NCBI RefSeq assembly: GCF_010671925.1
Contig: NZ_JAAHIH010000004.1
Span: forward strand, 62,001-126,000
From: Moorena sp. SIOASIH
GTDB lineage: Bacteria > Cyanobacteriota > Cyanobacteriia > Cyanobacteriales > Coleofasciculaceae
Reading direction: 5' to 3'
Length of the DNA: 64,000 bases
Part shown: positions 54,151 through 62,997 of the stretch, piece after piece
How positions within the stretch are numbered: the first letter of the stretch is position 1
How the letters are laid out: each line of letters opens with the position of its first letter
Translations under genes and position numbers: made by a program
The notes under the pieces: model-generated
What the model was told of the DNA's origin: nothing
Databases searched by the model: none
The model's input: only the letters and a program-made list of their open reading frames with translations

Positions 54151-54971
54151 AGACTTAAGAGTGAAGAACCTGGTCAAAAATCACTGTCTCGCCAAATCTA
54201 TTAACGATGCAGGTTGGTATCAATTCAGGAAATGGCTGGAGCACTTTGGAAAAAAATTTGGAAGAGTCACGGTTGCAGTGAATCCTGCTTATACAAGCCA
54301 AAATTGCTCCGAGTGCGGTGAGGTTGTTAAAAAGTCTCTATCAACTAGGACTCACGTCTGTAAGTGTGGTTGCAAGTTAGACCGAGACCACAATGCTGCA
54401 ATCAATATCCTAGTGCGGCTCGTTCCTAGTAGGAGCTTCTCGTAGTAGAGAAGGGTATGACTAGGGGGATTCGCGGGGCAAAACCCAAAATCCTAACTAT
54501 CTGTCGGATGGTGGTGAAAACCCACCCCATGCGGAGACATGTGACTCCTTATCTGGCCACACCGAGCGGGCGGCAACTCCGCAGAGTGACGCTGGCAACA
54601 GGGCGCAATCAGTTGACCACAAGCAGGTAGCAACACTGGCGCTAACAGGGAGGCGACATGGGTAAAAGTAGTCCTATAAAAGTGTCTAATTGATAAGCCA
54701 CAACCTGAACAACCATGTGCGACTTCATCCTCTATTCTCACAACGTTTTAGGATGACAGTTGTAATCTCCGAGAAGAGGATAGGCAAATTGGACTACCCT
54801 AAATCGTCAAAACAATCTGATAGATGGAACGAGTAAAAACGACAGCAAAACCATGGGTCTGAAGGCCGGTCGAACCTTCGGTAAGTTATGCCAAACTTAA
54901 TCCCCACTGTCGGGTAAGATGTGCTCAAAACTGGGCACGGGTTCTCAGAATATATTCAACAAGAGTAGAGT

Positions 54972-56496
54972 ATGGTTAGACGCATGGTAGAACATAGCGA
55001 ACTATGGAAAAGCCAAAAGTGGAAAAAACTCCGCCAAAACTTATTCCGCCTACAAAGAAGAATATACAAAGCGGTTCAAGCTGGCGACTGGAGGAAAGCT
55101 CGGTCTCTACAAAAACTGATAATGAAGTCCCGTTCAGCTCAACTTTTGGCAGTCCGCCAAGTGACTCAATTAAATCAGGGAAAACGCACTGCCGGTATTG
55201 ACGGAAAAGAAAGCCTGAATTACCGAGAGCGAATTGAATTGGTAGAACAATTGAACCACCATGGCCTCACCTGGGTTCATAGCGGACTTAGAGAAGTACC
55301 AATCCCTAAAAAGAATGGGAAAATCCGAATTCTAAAAATACCAACCATCGCCGATAGAGCCTGGCAATGTCTAGTTAAATATGCCTTAGAACCTGCGCAC
55401 GAAACGAACTTTCACGCTCGGAGTTACGGGTTTAGGACTGGACGAAATGCGCATGATGCACAAAAATATGTGTTTGAACATTTAAACTCAAAAAAGAAAG
55501 GCATCACAAAAAGGGTTATCGAACTAGACATCAAGAAGTGCTTTGACCACATCTCTCACAAGTCCATCATGGATAGGTTGTTAGCCCCAGCGCAAATAAA
55601 GACAGGGGTCTTTAAATGCTTAAAAGCTGGCATCTGCCCGGAATTCCCTGAACAAGGAACTCCCCAAGGAGGAGTAGTCAGCCCACAAAAGCGCCAATAT
55701 CGCACTTGACGGAATAGAGAAGATACACCCATCAGTCCGATATGCGGATGACATGATTATCTTCTTAAAACCAAAAGATAAAGCAGAAAAAGTCCTCCAA
55801 AAGGTGGAAAGATTCTTAGAAGAACGGGGTCTCGAAATCAGTCAAGAAAAGACCAAGATAACCAAGGCGACAGACGGATTTGACTTCCTTGGCTGGGAAA
55901 TGCGAGTCAAGAAAAACGGAAAATTCCATTGTAAGCCCTCAGTGGACAATCATAGGAAAATACGCGAGAAGATTAAAACCGTAGTCAACAGCTCGAATTA
56001 TGGATCAAAAGTCAAGGCCAAAAAGTTGGCTCCCATTGTAAGAGGATGGCGAAAATATCACAAATGGTGTGATATGAGTGATTCTCGGGATAGCCTATGG
56101 TTCATGAGAGAAGCAGCAAACAGAAAATTCCGAAAGGAAAAGAAAGTGAGCCGATACCAATCAAATGAACTATGCAATAAGGCATTCCCAAAAGTGAAGA
56201 CAAAACTTTTCGGACACACGATGGTCAAAGGTACCAAGTCCCCTTATGACGGAGACTTAGTATATTGGAGTCAACGGAATAATGGACTCTACGACAATCA
56301 TACATCCAAGGCACTGACTGAGCAAAACCATTCCTGTGGATACTGTGGAATGAAATTCATTGATGAAGAAAGAGTTGAACTCCACCACATTGATGGAAAT
56401 CATGACAACTGGAAAAAAGACAACCTAATGGCCGTCCACCGAAGTTGTCACCAACAGATTCACTGGAGCAAGTCTATTGACAAGCCGAAAGGTTGA
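54972..56496 (+). pseudogene. ltrA: Group II intron reverse transcriptase/maturase with a 1-nt frameshift (intron 4)
   Basis: The first frame (54972-55709) carries the N-terminal RT blocks VPIPKKNGKIRILKIPTIAD, YGFRTGRNAHDAQ, ELDIKKCFDHI and GTPQGGVVSP, then goes out of frame at about 55682-55692. The second frame resumes with ANIALDGIE and RYADDMIIFLKPKD (before the first Met at 55753) and runs through the maturase (KLAPIVRGWRKYH) and HNH (CGYCGMKF, ELHHIDGNHDN, HRSCHQQIH) to 56496. Seven bases (caaaagc) stand where six are expected. Intron 2's RT is an intact relative. This is a recent lesion, a sequencing error, or less likely programmed frameshifting. Confidence 0.85.
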
Positions 56497-56506
56497 GAGA
56501 ACTTAG

Positions 56507-56542
56507 GAGCCGTGTGAGGCGAAAGTTTCACGCACGGCTTTG
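56507..56542 (+). ncRNA. Group II intron domain V (intron 4)
   Basis: The 36-nt hairpin GAGCCGTGTGAGGCGAAAGT closing CACGCACGGCTTTG, with AGC triad and GAAA loop. Confidence 0.93.
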
Positions 56543-56760
56543 GAGCGGAGGTGCCCTGGGTAATACCAGGCATCGACCGTAATAAAAGAGCCTTGGGTAC
56601 GGTGGGGCACACCGGAACCTGGATCATTGATCCGAACGCTTCAGGAGATCTGGCCTCTACTGTTCTTGATTCCGGTCAGGTTCAGCAAGTTGGGTCGTTG
56701 AGTGAAGAATCCCCGCGTCTAATGACCGGGGAGTGTCAAGTGATCAATATTGTCGTCACA

Positions 56761-57500
56761 AGCATGTTGTTGGAATTGGCTTCTTAGTAGAACAGGCATC
56801 TTGCCTGTGATCAATTAGTAGAACAGGCATCTTGCCTGTGATCAATTAGTAGAACAGGCATCTTGCCTGTGATCAAGATTTTCCTCACAGGGATGTTGGT
56901 GGCATGGGCATGTTGGTAGAACAGGCATCTTGCCTGTGATCAATTAGTAGAACAGGCATCTTGCCTGTGAACAAGATTTTCCTCACAGGGATGTTGCTGG
57001 AATTGGGTTCTTAGTAGAACAGGCATCTTGCCTGTGAACAAGATTTTCCTCACAGCCCTGTTGTTGGAATGGGCATGTTGGTAGAACAGGCATCTTGCCT
57101 GTGAACAAGATTTTCCTCACAGCCATGTTGCTGGAATTGGCATGTTGGTAGAACAGGCATCTTGCCTGTGAACAAGATTTTCCTCACAGCCATGTTGTTG
57201 GAATTGGCATGTTGGTAGAACAGGCATCTTGCCTGTGAACAAGATTTTCCTCACAGGGATGTTGCTGGAATTGGGTTCTTAGTAGAACAGGCATCTTGCC
57301 TGTGAACAAGATTTTCCTCACAGCCCTGTTGTTGGAATGAGGATGTTGGTAGAACAGGCATCTTGCCTGTGATCAAGATTTTCCTCACAGGGATGTTGGT
57401 GGAATGGGCATCTTGGTAGAACAGGCATCTTGCCTGTGAACAAGATTTTCCTCACAGCCATGTTGTTGGAATCAGGATGTTGGTAGAACAGGCATCTTGC
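56761..57500. repeat. Tandem array B, unit about 65 bp
   Basis: About thirteen copies of the palindrome acaggcatcttgcctgt. The first three (56789-56870) are spaced about 31 bp apart; the others about 65 bp, with aacaagattttcctcacag text. It is the sister of array A at 18463-19215. It directly follows the tnpB element. Confidence 0.9.
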
Positions 57501-57699
57501 CCGTTACAATTTTCAGACGAGCTGTCCCAACCATGGCTACCGCGAAAATGAGGGTGAGCCCTGAGGTGGTGCGTTAGGGGCGGGCTGTCCCAAACCTGGC
57601 GCTCGGTGTTGAACATGATGGCAAGCCCGCCCCTAACGCACCCTACGCAACTATTTCTGTAACAGGCTTTATGCCTGTTCCACACAACTACTGCCATTG

Positions 57700-58110
57700 T
57701 TGACACTCCCCGCCCGCTTATGAGCGGGGATTCTTAGTTCTTCGACATGCCTTAAAGCTAGTTATCCGCCAAAGGCAATACTTAAGCCGAGTATCCGTTT
57801 AAAAACAAAATACCTAGCCTAACTTAACTAACCCCAGTGGGCTTATCTCCCTAAGCGTTGAGCTTCCTCAGTTTCCGTGTGCCCCACGGTACTTTTTAGT
57901 TTTTAAGGAAAGCTTTACTGGTTTTCGGTATCTGGAACGGATCCATACGTTTTTAATGAGGTTTTTCGCGCCTCACGTGCTAACATCGCAAAACGCTCGT
58001 GGGGTTTATGACAGTACCGACTCTTCCTGTCTGTGTTAGGCCACTCTTTGATTATAACTAATCAGATAAAAGCCGTCGAACGAAGGACGGGGCTTGAAAC
58101 CCAATTTTTT
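57700..58110 (-). mobile_element. IS200/IS605-derived miniature element, 411 bp
   Basis: Copy A of the duplicated segment (19360-19372) reads ccattggtcacaggc, while here ccattg and gtcacaggc are separated by this insert. Right-end hairpin (minus strand) is CCCCGCTCATAAGCGGG with CGGGGAGTGTCAA at 57700; the left end has GCCCCGTCCTTCG. Inside, the minus strand still encodes the last 16 residues of a TnpB, STVGHTETEEAQRLGR, then a stop. The rest of tnpB is gone. Confidence 0.75.
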
Positions 58111-58121
58111 GGTCACAGGCT

Positions 58122-58337
58122 TTATGCCTGTTCCACACAACTACTCCCTGATTGACCAAAGGTCACGCTACGCGAACAAAAAAAAATTAGAAACTTCGCA
58201 CCAGGCATCAAGGCTTTCAGAGCCTGCACATAGCCCAACGCATCAGCAGGGTTGTCGAACCGAGCAAAAACCACTGGTGGCATCGGTGGCAATAGCCGAA
58301 CCATCACCCATGGGTATAGGCGTTGACTATCGGACAT
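58122..58337 (-). CDS. Small protein, intron-free paralogue of the split gene
   Basis: 71 residues from ATG 58337, 16 bases after AGGAG. The first 54 residues (YPWVMVRLLPPMPPVVFARF and LMPGAKFLIFF visible) match the joined product of the split gene at about 85 percent by eye. After FLIFF the frames differ because a T run has nine bases here and eight there; the tail CSRSVTFGQSG here is repeat derived. The true end of the ancestral protein is therefore uncertain. Function unknown. It has an extended -10 promoter at 58461-58470 and a structured leader. Confidence 0.6.
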   Translation of the reverse strand: MSDSQRLYPWVMVRLLPPMPPVVFARFDNPADALGYVQALKALMPGAKFLIFFCSRSVTFGQSGSSCVEQA

Positions 58338-58500
58338 AATATTAAGTTATCTCCTGTAAGGGGAACCCAGAGCCAGCCTTCCAGCCTGCGAAAACTCTTA
58401 GGCTGGCTCTTCCCGTGGATTTTATTCTCCACCATTTCATTGTATCACAAAAAAAAATATATTATAGCATAGTTTGAAAATTTTTGTAACAAATTTTTTT
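58338..58500 (-). promoter_or_regulatory. Promoter and structured leader of the small gene
   Basis: Minus strand: TGCTATAAT extended -10 (58469-58461); then hairpin 1 (GTGGA ... TCCAC, the intron 3 site in the other copy); hairpin 2 (AGAGCCAGCC with GGCTGGCTCT, with a competing inner AGGCTGG); then AGGAG and ATG. The leader is about 118 nt. It is conserved in copy A apart from its introns. Confidence 0.65.
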
Positions 58501-58895
58501 TGAGGGAGTCGGGAGTAGGGAGTCGGGAGTCGGGAGTCGGGAATCGGGAGTCGGGAGTCGGGAGTCGGGAATCGGGAATCGGGAGTGTGGTAGGTGTGGG
58601 GGGGAGATGGGAAAGATTTTGATCAGGTTTGTAATACTGATTGTGTGTTGGGGTTTAGCTGCAGGATTAGCGATCGCATAACTTTTGCCTCTAGCATGCA
58701 TGCCTCTTGCCTCTAGCATGCATGCCTTTTGCCTGTTCCCAGATCCGCTGTTCCCTACTCCCGATTCCCGATTCCCGATTCCCGATTCCCGATTGCCTAC
58801 TCCCTGTTCCCTACTCCCTACTCCCTACTCCCTACTCCCTGTTCCCTACTCCCCACTCCCTACTCCCTACTCCCTATTCCCTTATTTAGCAGAAA
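58501..58895. repeat. gggagtc and ctactccct simple repeats
   Basis: gggagtcgggagt runs (58504-58590), a shared ttggggtttagctg ... HIP1 segment, two copies of ctctagcatgcatgcct, then gattcccgattccc and ctactccctactccc runs. Open frames here come from repeats. Confidence 0.85.
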
Positions 58896-59737
58896 TAGAA
58901 AATTACTACTATAAAGACTTGATGAATTTACCCGAATACTAGTGACATTAACCAAAACTCATGACATCAATGAGTAAGGTATTTTTTGGAGAGCAAGGGA
59001 AGAGCAAGTATGGCAAAGCTCTTTCCTTTTCCTAGGGGATATTACGGGAGAAATTATTTCTAGCGATCGCTTCATTGTAATTAATATTTTTTTCAAAAAT
59101 AAACAATGCTAAGCCAATAACTTCTTAATAATATTTCTGATGCAAAACAATTTTTTTTTTAGATAATAGCATCAGTTAACTTTTACTATAGCATCTGACA
59201 TTTTGCCATAAATCTGGAAAATAAATCCGGATATCTGGAGGTAAGTAGGTATTTATTTATTGGTAGATCATTAGATAAGCATTCAGCGTTGTGCTATCCA
59301 CTATATGCTATCAGCTATTAATGATAAGTTCAACAGCAATTTTGCTATGACCTGGTAAGCTATCAGCTATCAGCTATCAGCTATCAGCTATCAGCTATCA
59401 GCTATCAGCTAAAGACCTATGCCCACCCTAATTGAGGTGCTTTTGAATAAAATAAGCTGTTCGCGTAGAGTGAGCGTTTGGCTGACGGCTGACGGCTGAC
59501 GGCACCTCAAGTAGCGTGGGCGTAGCGCATATGCTTAATGGACTTACTCTCTTGATTTAAAACGCTATCAGCTATCAGCTGAACGCTGAGAACTGATGGC
59601 ACCTCAAGTAGCGTGGCCAAAGGCCTTTAGCTAATAGCTGTTGGCTTAGCCTGCGCGTAGCTCATATGCTTAGGATTATTGTCAATGTTAAGTGCCAACC
59701 ACCTTAGCAACTGAGGAGTTTTGTAAGACGAAATATT
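58896..59737. other. Intergenic region upstream of the second cadherin-repeat gene
   Basis: AT-rich DNA to about 59270, then a gcattcagc ... cttagg composite element (59278-59680) with six agctatc heptamers and two cacctcaagtagcgtgg small repeats. No gene. A likely RBS, ctgaggag, is at about 59711-59718, some 20 bases before the ATG. Confidence 0.55.
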
Positions 59738-62620
59738 ATGCCGAGATTTGAATTTGAAGACCAATTTACTCTAACTAATTTTGTAGTTGCTAATAATGTT
59801 GATGCTTCAGGTAATCAAGTCATCAATGTACCTGACCCTAGCACCAATACACTTGTGGGGACTGGAACTGGCACTGCTACTACAACGTTTGATCTGCCCA
59901 GTGGCCTTTACCAGGTTGTCCTGCGGGTTGCTGATGAGACAGACGGGGATAGCACATTCGATGTCGCCATTGGTGATCAGACTTTTCCATTCTCTCTCGA
60001 TAATCCCAATGATGGTGCTGGTGTTACCGCTGATCAGGTGGCTTTCAAAGAGCTGACCATTAGCGATCGCTTATTCATTGCCGAAGGTACTCAAATAACC
60101 CTGGATTTCCAAGGTGACAGGGAGGAATTTGGTCGATTTGATTATATTGACTTCAACCCGATTAATGAAGCTCCTGTTGCAGTAGATGACACTGCCACTA
60201 CTGGTCAAAATACGCCAGTCGATATTGATGTCCTAGCTAATGACACTGATGCTGATGGCGATCAGCTAACTCTGAATATTAACAACCAGGGAGCTAATGG
60301 GACGGCAGTAGTCAATCAAGATGGTACCATTACCTATACTCCTAATGATGGTTTCACTGGGACTGATACCTTTACCTACGAGGTAAGTGATGATAACAAT
60401 CCTCCAGTCAGTGCCACTGTTGAGGTTGATGTCACTGCTGTTAATCAACCTCCAGTAGCGGCAGACGATACTGCTACCACTGTTGAAAACACTGCAGTTG
60501 ATATCAATGTTCTAGCTAATGATTCTGATCCTGAAGGTGATGCCTTGACTGTGGTCATTGACCAGCAGGGCGGTAATGGCACAGCAGTAGTCAATGACGT
60601 TGATGGCACCATTACCTATACACCAAATGCGGACTTCACTGGCACTGATACCTTCACTTATCAGCTCAGTGATGGCACCAATCCTGCGGTCACAGCTACC
60701 GTTAACGTTGAGGTAACTAATGCTAATCAACCTCCAGTAGCGGCAAACGATACTGCTACCACTGCTGAAAACACTGCAGTTACCATTGATGTCCTAGGTA
60801 ATGACACTGATGCTGATGGCGATGGGCTGACTGTAACCATTGAACAGCAGCAATTTAATGGCACAGCAGTAGTCAATGACGTTGATGGCACCATTACCTA
60901 TACGCCAAATGCCGACTTCACTGGCACTGATACCTTCACCTACCAGGTCAGTGATGGCACCAATCCTGCGGTCACAGCTACCGTTAACGTTGATGTCACT
61001 GCTGTTAATGAATCTCCAGTAGCGGCAGACGATACAGCTACCACTGCTGAAAATACCGCAGTTAATATCAATGTCCTAGCTAATGACTCTGATCCTGATA
61101 GTGATCCCCTGACTGTAACCATTGACCAGCAGGGCGCTAATGGCACAGCAGTAGTCAATCAAGATAGCACCATTAGCTATACGCCAAATGCCGACTTCAC
61201 TGGCACTGATACCTTCACCTACCAGGTCAGTGATGGCACCAATCCTGCGGTCACAGCTACAGTTAACGTTGCGGTGACTAATGTTAATCAACCTCCAGTA
61301 GTGACAGGCGGTAACAATACTGCTACCACTGAGCCAAACACCCCAGTTAATATTGATGTCCTAGCTAATTACTCTGATCCTGATGGAGATCCGCTAACCT
61401 TTACCATTGTCACGGAGCCAAGCAACGGTACGGCAGCAGTCAATGATAATGGCACTCCGGATAATGCGGCAGATGACTTTATTATCTATACGCCAAATGC
61501 GGACTTCACTGGCACTGATAGCTTGACTTTTGAGGTAAGCGATGGCAGTGGCGGTACTAGCACAGCCACTGTTAACATCACCATTGAAGAGAGTACTCCT
61601 GTCGGTCCGGTATCCTCGACTCTGACTCAGAATGCCAATAATACCTTCACTATTACCGGCGACACCCCTGGACAATCCCAACTCCAATTCACTCTTACAG
61701 GTCGCGAGGCTGGTGAGGTCAGTGAAATTGGAGTATTTGCTGTTGATGATGCCCTAGGTACAATTGATGGCATTGCCCCTGGTCAGAGTGGTTATGTAGA
61801 AGCTGCTCTGTTACGAGCTGATACGATTTTCTCTGTTCTCCCTGACGGTTTAGGTACTGCTCAAGCCACCCGCATCATCGACAGTTTTGACGTCAACGAT
61901 AACCTGGTATTCTACGTAATCCAAGGTGGCTCTGTCCATGGGGTGCTAACGGGACAGGATCCTACCTCCAACGTATTCTTCAGTGGTGCTTCATTTAATA
62001 GCGATGGTCAGAACCATGTACAGGTCACTGACAATGGCAATGGTTCGTTAACCTTGGGCTTTGAAGATGGCAAAGACTTCGACTACAATGATGCCACTGT
62101 AGTTGTCTCAGACGGTTCAGGTTCGACTCCGCCACTGGGAACAGGCCCTAACCAGATTCAGGGGATAATAGAACTGATCGATTTGACCGATGTGACTGGT
62201 ACAGTTACTGGTAGTCTTGTGGTCAACAGTGAAGCTGAATTCAATAATACCATTGGCTGGTATGTGGTTGATGATTTCACTGGCACAGTTAACGGTATCA
62301 ATGTTGGTGATGCTGGTTATGCACAAGCTGCACTATCCAATCAGGTAGACTTAAGTGCTGGAGTATCCGGTGGGGTACTACTGGCTCCATTCCTAATTTC
62401 CGATGGTACAGCAGCGGAGTTTCTAGCTAATAATCCTTCTAATGCAGATCAAGAGGATTCCGACCTGAATGCCTACTTTGCTTACGTGGGGGCTAACCCA
62501 GATGGAGTTGACCACGTTCGCTTGCTAGGGGATAACACCTTTGGTTTCGAAGATCTGTTTGGTGGTGGTGACCAAGACTACAACGATGTGGTAGTACAGG
62601 TTAACTTAAGTGTTGCCTAA
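59738..62620 (+). CDS. Extracellular protein with five cadherin-like repeats and two DUF4114 domains
   Basis: 960 residues, a shorter paralogue of the gene at 13289. Residues 1-145 are the CBM-like opening (MPRFEFEDQFTLTNF). Five repeats follow (about 147-620) with DIDVLANDTD-type cores and FTGTDTFTYQVSDG strands. Two DUF4114 domains (about 625-960) carry FEDGKDFDYNDATVVV and FEDLFGGGDQDYNDVVVQV. There is no Sec signal, so type I secretion is likely. Acidic, probably calcium-binding; adhesion or sheath role inferred. A terminator follows at 62901. The downstream gene starts 378 bp later on the same strand. Confidence 0.88.
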   Translation: MPRFEFEDQFTLTNFVVANNVDASGNQVINVPDPSTNTLVGTGTGTATTTFDLPSGLYQVVLRVADETDGDSTFDVAIGDQTFPFSLDNPNDGAGVTADQVAFKELTISDRLFIAEGTQITLDFQGDREEFGRFDYIDFNPINEAPVAVDDTATTGQNTPVDIDVLANDTDADGDQLTLNINNQGANGTAVVNQDGTITYTPNDGFTGTDTFTYEVSDDNNPPVSATVEVDVTAVNQPPVAADDTATTVENTAVDINVLANDSDPEGDALTVVIDQQGGNGTAVVNDVDGTITYTPNADFTGTDTFTYQLSDGTNPAVTATVNVEVTNANQPPVAANDTATTAENTAVTIDVLGNDTDADGDGLTVTIEQQQFNGTAVVNDVDGTITYTPNADFTGTDTFTYQVSDGTNPAVTATVNVDVTAVNESPVAADDTATTAENTAVNINVLANDSDPDSDPLTVTIDQQGANGTAVVNQDSTISYTPNADFTGTDTFTYQVSDGTNPAVTATVNVAVTNVNQPPVVTGGNNTATTEPNTPVNIDVLANYSDPDGDPLTFTIVTEPSNGTAAVNDNGTPDNAADDFIIYTPNADFTGTDSLTFEVSDGSGGTSTATVNITIEESTPVGPVSSTLTQNANNTFTITGDTPGQSQLQFTLTGREAGEVSEIGVFAVDDALGTIDGIAPGQSGYVEAALLRADTIFSVLPDGLGTAQATRIIDSFDVNDNLVFYVIQGGSVHGVLTGQDPTSNVFFSGASFNSDGQNHVQVTDNGNGSLTLGFEDGKDFDYNDATVVVSDGSGSTPPLGTGPNQIQGIIELIDLTDVTGTVTGSLVVNSEAEFNNTIGWYVVDDFTGTVNGINVGDAGYAQAALSNQVDLSAGVSGGVLLAPFLISDGTAAEFLANNPSNADQEDSDLNAYFAYVGANPDGVDHVRLLGDNTFGFEDLFGGGDQDYNDVVVQVNLSVA

Positions 62621-62900
62621 GTGTTGCCTAAGTGTTGTCTAAGTGTTCTCTTAGTGTTCTCTAACCGTAAGCATTCAGCCGTCAGCTATCAGCTATCAGC
62701 TATCAACTATCAACTAGCAGCTATCAGCGATCAGCTAATGGGCACGCTACGGTAACAGCTTTTGAATAAGCGATGCAGCCCCTCCCCACTCGCGCTTTGC
62801 ATCAAGACAAGAGGTAAGCATTCGTTTAATCTGAGTTAAGTCTGCTGACGGCTGACCGCTGACCGCTGAATGCTTACCTCAACCAAATATACCCTACAAG
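62621..62900. repeat. cctaagtgttg direct repeats and a gtaagcattcagc element
   Basis: Four taagtgtt repeats at 62617-62660 overlap the gene end. The element gtaagcattcagccgtcagc ... gctgaatgcttacc runs 62668-62878, with the ttttgaataagcgatgcag centre. Confidence 0.75.
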
Positions 62901-62927
62901 CCTCAGTATCAGCTGAGGTTTTTTTTT
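62901..62927 (+). terminator. Intrinsic terminator
   Basis: cctcag-tatcag-ctgagg stem-loop followed by nine T residues. It separates the cadherin-repeat gene from the next gene. Confidence 0.8.
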
Positions 62928-62997
62928 GTTTCATCCAATATTTTCACTGGTAAAATTAAAAAGCAAATAGCACTATAGCAATTGCAATCCTATCTAT

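Larger units (their letters stand above)
54413..56577 (+). mobile_element. Group II intron 4 inserted in tnpB
   Basis: It starts GTGCGGCTCGTTCC at 54413 and ends CATCGAC at 56577, length 2165. Joining the flanks gives ATATCCTA-CGTAATAAAAG, in frame through the conserved INIL-RNKRALGTVGHTG tail. Domain V is at 56507-56542 and domain VI is GTGCCCTGGGTAATACCAGG. It is a relative of intron 2, and provides the uninterrupted reference for intron 2's domain V-VI junction. Confidence 0.88.
53125..56739 (+). mobile_element. IS200/IS605-family tnpB element carrying group II intron 4
   Basis: The left end has the hairpin ccccg-tcacaaagcgag-cgggg (about 53143-53163). The right end is gaatccccgcgtctaatgac with cggggagtgtcaa, closing at 56739. 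Right-flanking sequence gtgatcaatattgtcgtcac is array unit text (compare 18940-18965), so the IS sits inside the repeat array. Without intron 4 the element would be about 1450 bp. Confidence 0.7.
53272..56787 (+). pseudogene. tnpB: tnpB broken by three small dispersed repeats and a group II intron
   Basis: Coding parts are 53272-54412 (from GTG) and 56578-56787. It is a TnpB of a different subfamily from 3645: NSTARQAAAERAWSSISRFF, GLDVGLKDFYT (RuvC D) and the zinc ribbon NCSECGEVV ... CKCGCKLDRDHNAAINIL are visible. Inserts at 53585-53612 (in frame), 54043-54069 (brings a TAG stop at 54061) and 54127-54150 (net +22, frameshift) match small dispersed repeats. Intron 4 follows codon INIL; the downstream part RNKRALGTVGHTGTW is the usual TnpB tail. 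No intact protein can be made. The natural end of the family is near 56719. Confidence 0.85.

Noticed and set aside
57452..57706. 84-codon minus-strand frame at the end of array B
   Set aside because: It spans the array, the gggcgggctt palindrome and the edge of the IS605-derived element; copy A has a similar frame (19155-19379) made of the same repeat text, with no sign of selection on the protein.
58685..58942. Three overlapping Pro/Leu-rich frames
   Set aside because: They are translations of gattccc and ctactccct repeats.
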